The position numbers and the translations under genes were made by a program. Positions 54,824 through 62,266 of a stretch of DNA of 64,000 nt are shown one piece after another. The number at the start of each line of letters is the position of its first letter. Position 1 is the stretch's first letter. The notes below the pieces were generated by a model, which was given only the letters and a program-made list of their open reading frames with translations, did no database searches and had not been told where the DNA came from. The DNA comes from Methylobacterium sp. J-077 (GTDB lineage: Bacteria; Pseudomonadota; Alphaproteobacteria; Rhizobiales; Beijerinckiaceae): NCBI RefSeq assembly GCF_022829365.1, contig NZ_JAKSYJ010000206.1, forward strand, positions 34,006 through 98,005, written 5' to 3'.

Positions 54824-55276
54824 GTGACCGAGATTCTGTTCTACCACATGCAGCGCCAGCCCCTGGAGAAGGTGCTGCCGAACCTCGTCGAGCGGTCGCT
54901 CGGCCGGGGCTGGCAGGCCGCGATCCAGGCGGCCACCGAGGAGCGCCTGCAGGCCCTCGACGACCACCTCTGGACCTATTCCGACGAGAGCTTCCTGCCG
55001 CACGGCACCGACCGCGATCCCGATGCGGCCGGCCAGCCGGTGGTGCTGACGCTCCGCGACGTGAACCCCAACACTGCCTCGATCCGGTTCCTGGTGGAGG
55101 GCGCCGACCTGCCGCCGGATGCGGAGAGCTACGAACGGATCTGCATCCTGTTCGACGGGACCGACCAGGACGCCCTGCTGCGCGCCCGCGAGCAGTGGCG
55201 CCAGGCCAAGGAGGCGGGCCATGCCGTCGCCTACTGGCAGCAGGACGATTCGGGCCGCTGGAACAAGAAGGCTTGA
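54824..55276 (+). CDS. holC: DNA polymerase III subunit chi
   Basis: A 150-residue protein starting at a GTG (VTEILFYHMQRQPLEKVLPNL), with LEKVLPNLVERSLGRGWQAAI and LDDHLWTYSDESFLPHG typical of the chi subunit, and ending YWQQDDSGRWNKKA. Chi links the clamp loader to single-strand-binding protein. Its stop lies 2 bases before the GTG of the S10 peptidase gene. Confidence 0.9.
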   Translation: MTEILFYHMQRQPLEKVLPNLVERSLGRGWQAAIQAATEERLQALDDHLWTYSDESFLPHGTDRDPDAAGQPVVLTLRDVNPNTASIRFLVEGADLPPDAESYERICILFDGTDQDALLRAREQWRQAKEAGHAVAYWQQDDSGRWNKKA

Positions 55277-55278
55277 CC

Positions 55279-56868
55279 GTGCCCCTCAGCAAGCGTCTCG
55301 CGCAGGCCGCGCTCGCCCTCACCCTGGCGGCGGCGCCGCTGCCGCTGCGGGCGCAGGACGCCCACCATCCTGGCCCGCCAGCGGAGTCCAAGCCGGCACC
55401 GCGCGGCCCGGAGGGGCGGCGCCTGCCGCCGGATTCGACCACGCGACAGAGCATCAAGCTTCCGGACGGACGGACGCTGGATTTCACCGCCACGGCCGGC
55501 AGCCTGCCGCTGGTCGACGAGGCCGGGAAGCTCCAGGCCGAGATCGCCTATGTCGCCTACACGATGGCGCCGGAGGCCGGCCGCGAGCGGCCCGTCACCT
55601 TCGCGGTCAATGGCGGCCCCGGCGCGTCCTCGGCCTACTTGAATATCGGGGCGATCGGTCCCTGGCGTCTGCCCACTGGCGGCACCAGCATCAGTCCGTC
55701 GCAATCTGTGGCGCTGACGCCCAACGACGGCACCTGGCTCGATTTCACCGACCTCGTGTTCATCGATCCCGTCGGCACCGGCTACAGCCGGGCCAGCGAC
55801 GGCAACGGCAAGACCTACTGGAGCATCGACAGCGACGCATCGACATTGGCGGCCGTCATCGCCCGCTACCTGCGGGTCAACGACCGGATGGCGAGCCCGA
55901 AATTCTATGTCGGCGAGAGCTATGGCGGCTTCCGCGGGCCGTTGATCACCGAGAAGCTGCAGGAGGGAATCGGGATCGGCCTGTCCGGGATGGTGCTGCT
56001 CTCGCCGGTGCTCGATTTCGGCTGGCTGGAGACGCCGCGGGCCAATCCCTGGGGCTACGTGCTGAAGCTGCCCTCCCTGGCAGCCGGCGCCCTGGAACGG
56101 GCCGGGACCATCCCGACCCCGGCGCTGCTCGGCGAGGCCGAGGCCTATGCGGCGGGCCCCTATCTGGCGGACCTGCTCAAGGGCCCAGGCGATACCGCCG
56201 CCGTTGCGCGGATGACCGAGAAGGTCGCGCCGCTCACCGGCCTCGATCCGGCGATCGTCCGCGCGCAGGCCGCCCGCCTCTCCACCCGCAGCGTCCAGCG
56301 GGAGATCGACCGGACGGAGGGCCGCGTCACCAGCGCCTACGACACCGGCATCACCGGCTGGGACCCGAATCCGGACGCCGCGCAGGCGAATTTCGAGGAC
56401 CCGCAGCTCACCGCGCTCCAGGCGCCGCTGACCAGTGCGATGCTCGATCTCTACGCGCGCACGCTGAAATGGCCGGTGCCGAACATGCGCTACGAGCTCC
56501 TGAGCAACGCGGTGAACCGCGGCTGGAGCTGGGGCTCCGGCCGACAGGCCCCGGAAGTGCTCTCGAACCTCAAGGGCGTCCTGGCCCTCGACGGCCGGCT
56601 CCGCGTTCTGGTCGCCCACGGCTTCACCGATCTCGTGACGCCCTACTACGCGTCGAAGCTGCTGCTGGCGCAGGTGCCGGCCTACGGCGCGGGGCGCGTC
56701 AGCCTCGCGGTCTATCCCGGCGGGCACATGTTCTATTCGCGCTCGGATTCCCGAGCCGCCTTCAGGCGCGATGTCCGAAACCTTTACCGGGATGCTCTGA
56801 AGGACCGCGATGCCGGACCCGCACCGCCGGCCGGCGCACCAGCCGAACGCCTCCAGGACGCACCCTGA
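55279..56868 (+). CDS. S10-family serine carboxypeptidase-like, exported
   Basis: A 529-residue peptidase of the S10 family with an N-terminal signal segment (LALTLAAAPLPLRAQ). The nucleophile Ser214 is in VGESYGG, the catalytic Asp in AHGFTDLVTP, and the His in YPGGHMFY; NGGPGASSAY is another S10 signature. It would cleave C-terminal residues in the periplasm, possibly releasing amino acids from peptides. It starts at a GTG two bases after holC and is convergent with the next gene, 3 bases apart. Confidence 0.85.
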   Translation: MPLSKRLAQAALALTLAAAPLPLRAQDAHHPGPPAESKPAPRGPEGRRLPPDSTTRQSIKLPDGRTLDFTATAGSLPLVDEAGKLQAEIAYVAYTMAPEAGRERPVTFAVNGGPGASSAYLNIGAIGPWRLPTGGTSISPSQSVALTPNDGTWLDFTDLVFIDPVGTGYSRASDGNGKTYWSIDSDASTLAAVIARYLRVNDRMASPKFYVGESYGGFRGPLITEKLQEGIGIGLSGMVLLSPVLDFGWLETPRANPWGYVLKLPSLAAGALERAGTIPTPALLGEAEAYAAGPYLADLLKGPGDTAAVARMTEKVAPLTGLDPAIVRAQAARLSTRSVQREIDRTEGRVTSAYDTGITGWDPNPDAAQANFEDPQLTALQAPLTSAMLDLYARTLKWPVPNMRYELLSNAVNRGWSWGSGRQAPEVLSNLKGVLALDGRLRVLVAHGFTDLVTPYYASKLLLAQVPAYGAGRVSLAVYPGGHMFYSRSDSRAAFRRDVRNLYRDALKDRDAGPAPPAGAPAERLQDAP

Positions 56869-56871
56869 GCT

Positions 56872-58224
56872 TCAGGCGTCGTCGAACGCCAGCGCCTCGG
56901 CCGGATAGTCGATCATCATGCGGCGCTGCGCGTCGGTGTTCTGCCATTCGCCGACCTTGATGTAGCGCTCCTCCAAGTCCCGGACCTCGACCACCTTGTC
57001 GATGGACGGGATGCCCCGGAAGATCTGCGGCCAATTGGATGCGAAGTAGAACACCTGCTCGACCCGCTCGGACAGGTGGCAGATCCCCGGGCCGAAGGTG
57101 CCGAGGCCGAACACGAGGTAGCGCCCGTTCACCAGGGCGGTGACGTCGGCGATCAGGGACTCGCTCTGCGTCTCCACCGGCAGGCCGAGACGGTTTGCAT
57201 AGGCCTCGACCTCAGCGATCACCGGGTTCAGCCGGTTCTCGAAGACCAGCTTCACCGAGCGGATCCGGCCCTCGCCGAGCAGGCGGTCGATCACCATGCG
57301 GTAGAAGGCGAAGGGCGGCTGCGGATAGTGCGGATCGACCCAGGTGCTGAAAATGTCGCCCGAGCGGATATGGATCAGGAGCTGGTCGTCGGGCTTGACC
57401 GGGAACGTCGCCGGCAGGCCGTTGAACAGGGGGCGGATCATCCCCTGGATGATCGCCCGCGAATCCGGCGGCGTCTCGAGGCTCACCTGCCGCTGGAACT
57501 GCGTCGGATCGAAGAACAGGCCGGACAGGAAGTAGCCGTCCGTCGGAAGCGGCTCGTCCGGGGGCAGGAAGGTGATGCCGTCGCGGGTGAGACGTTCGGT
57601 CAGGAAGATGACCCTGCTGCGGTCGAACTTCGGAACCGCCACGTATTTCAGGTTCAGCGCCTTCGCGACCGAGAGCGCGATGATGTACTGGATCAGGCAA
57701 TTCCCGAACGCGCCGTTCTGGAACGTCGATACGCCCACGAGCGCGCGGCTCGTGCGTCCGGGGCTGCTCTCCAGGCTGTAGGAGGTGAAGGGGTTGGCGC
57801 CGGGCTTCTCGTTGAGGAGCGTCACGTCGAGGTTCAGCATCGCCCGCAAAGCGATCAGGTCGAAGGCGGCCTCCGCACACCGGATCTGGACCACGGCGTC
57901 CGCCATGGGCGGCGATACCGCGACGCGCACGGCGCGCGTCCAGGCGCGCTCGTCGGCTTTGATGCAGACCGTGCCGGCGCCCGCTTCGACCTGACGGGAT
58001 GCGATGCCGGGCTCGGACCAGGACGCGCCGTCCTGCGAGAACAGGATCGCGCCGTCTGCCGCCGATTGCTCCTTCCCGCCCGGGACAACCACGACGGACT
58101 GGACCGGGAAACGGCCGCCGAGATCGATCTCCAGCCAGGCCGTGTCCGCGTCCACCACGGTCTGCGGGACACGGCCGGCGGCGAGATCGACGAGGGCTGG
58201 GTTCGAGGCGTCTGCCGGGGCCAT
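56872..58224 (-). CDS. discoidin-like domain fused to a fucosyltransferase-like domain
   Basis: A 450-residue protein, starting at an ATG preceded by GGAG. Residues about 5-120 resemble a discoidin/F5-8C galactose-binding domain (WLEIDLGGRFPVQSVVV, GAILFSQDGASW). Residues about 170 onward read like a GT11/GT23-type fucosyltransferase: FGNCLIQYIIALSVAKAL at the start and LLIHIRSGDIFSTWV at about residue 282, near the HxRRxD motif of alpha-1,2-fucosyltransferases, though the second Arg is Ser. The discoidin domain may hold the enzyme on a glycan. The acceptor is unknown. An in-frame ATG at 58296 could give a longer form. Confidence 0.6.
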   Translation of the reverse strand: MAPADASNPALVDLAAGRVPQTVVDADTAWLEIDLGGRFPVQSVVVVPGGKEQSAADGAILFSQDGASWSEPGIASRQVEAGAGTVCIKADERAWTRAVRVAVSPPMADAVVQIRCAEAAFDLIALRAMLNLDVTLLNEKPGANPFTSYSLESSPGRTSRALVGVSTFQNGAFGNCLIQYIIALSVAKALNLKYVAVPKFDRSRVIFLTERLTRDGITFLPPDEPLPTDGYFLSGLFFDPTQFQRQVSLETPPDSRAIIQGMIRPLFNGLPATFPVKPDDQLLIHIRSGDIFSTWVDPHYPQPPFAFYRMVIDRLLGEGRIRSVKLVFENRLNPVIAEVEAYANRLGLPVETQSESLIADVTALVNGRYLVFGLGTFGPGICHLSERVEQVFYFASNWPQIFRGIPSIDKVVEVRDLEERYIKVGEWQNTDAQRRMMIDYPAEALAFDDA

Positions 58225-58353
58225 CGTGTCTCCGAAGCGATCTGGACCGGTCGCGCCGAGGACGCGGCCGGACGGCGCGCCCGGCGGTGCCCGCATCGAG
58301 ACCGGCCCGTCAAGCCCGTCGGCGCGTCGGAACGCCGGGACCGAACCGGCCCG

Positions 58354-59373
58354 TCAGCCCTTCGTCGTCTTCAGGAACAGGATATCGATGTCGCGTTGCG
58401 GGATGTAATCCTTCACGACGATCTCGAAGGTGGTCGGGCCGATCTTCTTCGCGGTGCCGCCGCAAAACGAGACCAGGGTCGCCGGATCGCCTTTGTCGAC
58501 CACCAGCTTGAACACGCCGATCGGCCGAGCCCCGTTGTTCCCGGACGTCATTACGTAGGACAGGGACTGCTCGTAGGCCTGGAACGCCCGGCTGCCGTCG
58601 GCACTTGCGCGCCGGTACAGGGCCTGGGCCGAGCGCTCGAAGGCCGGGTCGGTGCAGTACCGGATCGCGTACTGCGCCTTCTGTGACGGATCGAGGTTCG
58701 GCGCGCCGTAGGACAAACTCGAGAGACCGCCGAGGCTCGGCACGTAGCTCTGGCGGACCGCGATCTCCCGGCCGGCCGGGAAGACCTGCCGGCGCCAGAA
58801 CTTCGACTTCAGCGTCCAGAGCGGGGCGTCCGCGATGGTCCCGTCCTTGTGCTCCTGCCGCTCCAGGATGCCGGCCGCGATGAGGTCGCGGCGCTGCCTC
58901 TCCCCGAGCCGGCGCAGGGCGGCCTCCGTCGCCTCGACGGTCGGCACCAGCGGGATTCCGAGCGCCTTGAGCCGATCGGTGATCTCGACGGGGGGCTTGT
59001 CGCTGCGCATTAGGACAGCGCGCTGCTCGACCTGCCAGTCGACCGGCCGACCATCGATTGCAGTCTCGAATTTCAGGAAGTTGTCATGCGCCGGATCGGG
59101 AATTGAGACCAGCGTCGCGGAATCGCCGGCGATGTTGGGCATCGGGAAGGCAATCGTGGTCTCGATGTCGGCGTCGGTCACGTTGCGGAACCGGTAATCG
59201 ATCCGCACGGACTTTTCCGACAGATACAGGTCCTCGGCTGCGAGCGCGATCGTGTCGGTCTTCTCTAGAACGAGCCCGCCCGCGGAGAGCGCCGCGCTGC
59301 TGTCGTCGGCCCTGACCGGGAGGGATACCGCCGCCAGGATAACGAAGGCCAGCGACACAGGACGCATCGACAT
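58354..59373 (-). CDS. DUF4424 exported protein
   Basis: A 339-residue exported protein with a signal peptide (MSMRPVSLAFVILAAVSLPVRA), then LSAGGLVLEKTDTIALAAEDLYLSEKSVRIDYRFRN and AFPMPNIAG, the pattern of DUF4424, beta-rich throughout. DUF4424 has no characterised role. A start at 59403 (349 aa) is also possible. It is on the same strand as the discoidin-like gene, 129 bases upstream of it. Confidence 0.8.
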   Translation of the reverse strand: MSMRPVSLAFVILAAVSLPVRADDSSAALSAGGLVLEKTDTIALAAEDLYLSEKSVRIDYRFRNVTDADIETTIAFPMPNIAGDSATLVSIPDPAHDNFLKFETAIDGRPVDWQVEQRAVLMRSDKPPVEITDRLKALGIPLVPTVEATEAALRRLGERQRRDLIAAGILERQEHKDGTIADAPLWTLKSKFWRRQVFPAGREIAVRQSYVPSLGGLSSLSYGAPNLDPSQKAQYAIRYCTDPAFERSAQALYRRASADGSRAFQAYEQSLSYVMTSGNNGARPIGVFKLVVDKGDPATLVSFCGGTAKKIGPTTFEIVVKDYIPQRDIDILFLKTTKG

Positions 59374-59617
59374 CACGCTTGAAGGATTGAGATTCGGCAA
59401 CATGGCCCACCGGGGCCGACGAAGCCGTTACACGGCGGCAGTCGCAACGACCAAGCGTCGACGACGAACGCAGCGGGTGTGGAATAGCGGAATCGGTTGC
59501 TGCGAAGCGTTCGAACCGTCACGGCAGTTGCCCGACCCGCATATCCGCACCATCCCCCAAGAGTCGGAAACGATTCCGCTGCGTCTCCGTTGTGCGAGAG
59601 CTGTCATGCGTCTACAA

Positions 59618-59796
59618 CGATCGCGTGACGGTGCCCCGGCAACGGGGTGAAAAGGGAATGCGGTGAAGGGTGCGAACCCCGATTCCGCGGCTGCCCCCGC
59701 AACTGTGAGCGGCGAGCGTCTGCCAGGAAGCCACCGGAGCGATCCGGGAAGGCGGCAGGCGCGCCGAGCCGCGAGCCAGGAGACCTGCCGTCCCAA
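59618..59796 (+). promoter_or_regulatory. cobalamin (B12) riboswitch
   Basis: A leader with the AdoCbl-riboswitch elements in order: GGTGCC at the start, GGTGAAAAGGGAATGCGGTG, a variable stem, GCTGCCCCCGCAACTGTGAG (the B12 box region), GCCA...GGAAGGCGGC-like pairing, and GAGCCGCGAGCCAGGAGACC at the end. It lies 45 bases before cbtB. In this class, cobalamin binding usually blocks translation or transcription of the genes downstream, so the cobalt/B12 operon would be shut when B12 is plentiful. About 200 bases between this leader and the divergent DUF4424 gene probably hold the promoter; no consensus was found. Confidence 0.9.
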
Positions 59797-59840
59797 TGAG
59801 ATCCCGCAATGCCGCCGGTGGGGCGGCTGGAGACATATTG

Positions 59841-60023
59841 ATGACCACCTCGACCCTCGCCCCCGTCGCCGCCGGCACCCGCGCCGCAGAGCGCCCGGTC
59901 GCCGTCGCGCTTGCGGCGTTCCTCGGGCTCGGCCTGCTGTTCATGGCGGGCTTCTCGCCGGCGATCGCGCTGCACAACGCCGCGCACGATTTCCGGCATA
60001 CTCAGAACTTCCCCTGCCACTGA
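59841..60023 (+). CDS. cbtB: cobalt transporter subunit CbtB
   Basis: A 60-residue protein with a single membrane helix (VAVALAAFLGLGLLFMAGF) and the closing HNAAHDFRHTQNFPCH, whose His residues are the hallmark of CbtB. It assists CbtA in taking up cobalt (or related divalent metal) and is found under B12 riboswitches. GGAG lies 9 bases before the ATG. It is the first gene of the operon. Confidence 0.9.
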   Translation: MTTSTLAPVAAGTRAAERPVAVALAAFLGLGLLFMAGFSPAIALHNAAHDFRHTQNFPCH

Positions 60024-60039
60024 CGCCCCTGCCCCAGGG

Positions 60040-60774
60040 ATGATCATCCGGCTTCTGTCGGCGGCGCTGGCCGCCGGCTTCCTCGCGGCCGTCGTGGTGA
60101 CGGGCCTCGAGCTGACGCTGACCTCGCCGCTGATCGTGGCGGCCGAGCGTTACGAGACCCACGAGACGCATCAGGCCACGCGCGGCTTGCCGATCGTCCT
60201 GGCGCATGCCGGGCACGATCACGCCGCGCCGGACACTGCGCCCGAATGGCAGCCCGGCGAGGGCCTGCCGCGCATGGCCTTCACGGCGCTGGCGACGCTC
60301 GTCGGCGCGGTCGGCTACGCCCTGTTGCTCGGTGCGGCGATCCTCGCCTGCGGCCGCGAGCCGACCCGACAGGTCGGCCTCGCCTTCGCGATCGCCGGCT
60401 TCGCCAGCGTCGCCCTCGCCCCGGGGCTCGGGTTGCCGCCGGAACTGCCGGGCAGCGAGGCGGCTCCGCTGGCCACCCGCCAAGCCTGGTGGGTGATGAC
60501 GGCGGCCGCCACCGGCATGGCCCTGTACCTGATCACGGTCCGGCGCTCGCTGATCGCCATCCTGGGCGGGCTGGTGCTGATCATCGCCCCGCACGTGGCC
60601 GGCGCCCCGCAGGCGCCGGAGGCGGCCTCCGAGCTGCCGGCGGCGCTGGCGGCGCAGTTCGCGGCCCGGTCCCTGGCGATCAGCTTCGTCTTCTGGGTCC
60701 TGATCGGCCTCGGCTTCGGCTGGGCCTGGCAGGTCTTCGCCCGGGGTCCGGCGCGCGGGACGGCCCATGCCTGA
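60040..60774 (+). CDS. cbtA: cobalt transporter subunit CbtA
   Basis: A 244-residue membrane protein with about five to six helices, and a His-containing loop HAGHDHAAPD after the first helix, a probable metal-binding site. The start MIIRLLSAALAAGFLAAVV is typical of CbtA. AGGG precedes the ATG, 16 bases after the end of cbtB. It overlaps the DUF1636 gene by 8 bases. Confidence 0.9.
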   Translation: MIIRLLSAALAAGFLAAVVVTGLELTLTSPLIVAAERYETHETHQATRGLPIVLAHAGHDHAAPDTAPEWQPGEGLPRMAFTALATLVGAVGYALLLGAAILACGREPTRQVGLAFAIAGFASVALAPGLGLPPELPGSEAAPLATRQAWWVMTAAATGMALYLITVRRSLIAILGGLVLIIAPHVAGAPQAPEAASELPAALAAQFAARSLAISFVFWVLIGLGFGWAWQVFARGPARGTAHA

Positions 60775-61165
60775 GACCGTCCTCTACGTCTGCACCACTT
60801 GCCGCCGCCCAGGCGACGACCCGGACGGCCCCCGGGCCGGGGCGCGCCTGCTCGATGCCCTGCGCGCGGGTAACGCGGCCCCGGATCTTCGGATCGAGGG
60901 CGTCGAGTGCCTGTCGGTGTGCAAGCGGCCCTGCTCGGTTGCCGTCGCCTCCGAGAACCGCTGGACCTACGTCTACGGCGACATGGACCCGGTCGACTCC
61001 GCGGCGATCATCCTCGACGGCCTCTCGGCCTACGCGGCGACCCAGGACGGCATCGTGCCGTGGCGGGAGCGGCCCGCCGCCTTCAAGACCGGCGTGATCG
61101 CTCGGATCCCGCCCTTTCCCGATCCCCGCCCGCGTCCGGCCGGCACCCTGGAGGCTGCGGAATGA
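60767..61165 (+). CDS. DUF1636 metal-binding/ferredoxin-like protein
   Basis: A 132-residue protein of the DUF1636 family (VLYVCTTCRRPG, then GVECLSVCKRPCSVAVA). The five cysteines (C9, C12, C48, C52, C56) could hold a metal or iron-sulfur cluster in a thioredoxin-like fold; the family is found beside cobW and cobN. A role in metal delivery is inferred from location. It overlaps cbtA by 8 bases and cobW by 4. Confidence 0.85.
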   Translation: MPETVLYVCTTCRRPGDDPDGPRAGARLLDALRAGNAAPDLRIEGVECLSVCKRPCSVAVASENRWTYVYGDMDPVDSAAIILDGLSAYAATQDGIVPWRERPAAFKTGVIARIPPFPDPRPRPAGTLEAAE

Positions 61166-62196
61166 CCATCGTGACCAAGATCCCCTGCACCATCGTCACC
61201 GGCTTCCTCGGGGCCGGCAAGACGACGCTGGTCCGTCACGTCATCGAGAACGCCAAGGGCCGCCGCCTGGCGATCCTGGTCAACGAGTTCGGCGATGTCG
61301 GCTTCGACAAGTCGTTCCTGGCCGCCTGCGGCGTCGAAGGGTGCACCGAGGAGTCCATCGTCGAGCTGCCGAACGGCTGCATCTGCTGCACGGTCGCCGA
61401 CGATTTCGTGCCGGCGCTCGAGACGCTGCTCGGCCGCGCCGAGCCGCCTGAGCACATCCTGATCGAGACCTCTGGCCTCGCCCTGCCCAAGCCCCTGGTT
61501 CAGGCGTTCCAGTGGCCGGCGATCCGCTCGCGGGTCACCGTGGACGGGGTCGTGGCGGTGGTGGACGGGCCGGCGGTCGCCGCGGGCGCCTTCGCGGAGG
61601 ATCCCGAGGCCCTGGCCGCCCAGCGCGCGGCCGATGCGGCGGTCGATCACGACAACCCGTTGGAGGAGGTGTTCGAGGACCAGCTCCTCTGCGCCGACCT
61701 CGTCGTGCTCAACAAGTCCGACCTGCTCGACGGCGAAACCCGGGCGCGGGTGCGCGCCGAGGTCGAGGCCCACCTGCCCCGCGCCGTGAAGGTGGTCGAG
61801 ACCGAGAACGGCGCGATCGACCCGCTGGTGCTGCTCGGCCTCGGTGCCGCCGCCGAGGACGATCTGGACGCGCGTCCCTCGCATCACGGCGATGGCGAGG
61901 ATCACGACCACGACGATTTCGAGACCGTGGCTTTGCCGATCCGCCCGGCCGTCACCGCTGGCGATCTCGCGGCCCGGGTCGAGAAGGCCGCGGAAGCCGA
62001 GGGCGTCCTGCGGATCAAGGGTTTTGCGGAGGTCGAGGGTAAGGCCATGCGCCTCGTGGTCCAGGGTGTCGGCCGGCGCGTCGCCCACCATTTCGACAGG
62101 CCCTGGCGGACGGGCGAGAGCCGCGACGGGCGCCTCGTGGTGATCGGCTTGAAGGGGTTCGACCAGGGCGCCGTCGCCGCGGCGCTCGCTGGATGA
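61162..62196 (+). CDS. cobW: CobW-family GTP-binding metallochaperone
   Basis: A 344-residue G3E-family GTPase. Walker A GFLGAGKT at residues 14-21, the CxCC metal site NGCICC at residues 71-76, NKSDLL for guanine recognition, and a His/Asp-rich loop (HHGDGEDHDHDDF) around residue 240 that probably gathers metal. It is thought to load cobalt for cobalamin synthesis together with CobN. It overlaps the DUF1636 gene and starts the second half of the operon. Confidence 0.95.
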   Translation: MTIVTKIPCTIVTGFLGAGKTTLVRHVIENAKGRRLAILVNEFGDVGFDKSFLAACGVEGCTEESIVELPNGCICCTVADDFVPALETLLGRAEPPEHILIETSGLALPKPLVQAFQWPAIRSRVTVDGVVAVVDGPAVAAGAFAEDPEALAAQRAADAAVDHDNPLEEVFEDQLLCADLVVLNKSDLLDGETRARVRAEVEAHLPRAVKVVETENGAIDPLVLLGLGAAAEDDLDARPSHHGDGEDHDHDDFETVALPIRPAVTAGDLAARVEKAAEAEGVLRIKGFAEVEGKAMRLVVQGVGRRVAHHFDRPWRTGESRDGRLVVIGLKGFDQGAVAAALAG

Positions 62197-62266
62197 CGGC
62201 AGTTGCGCGCGCTTCTTCCCTGAGACGCTGCGCGCGCGCCCGTTTCGGCGCGGCCTAGGAACCGCC

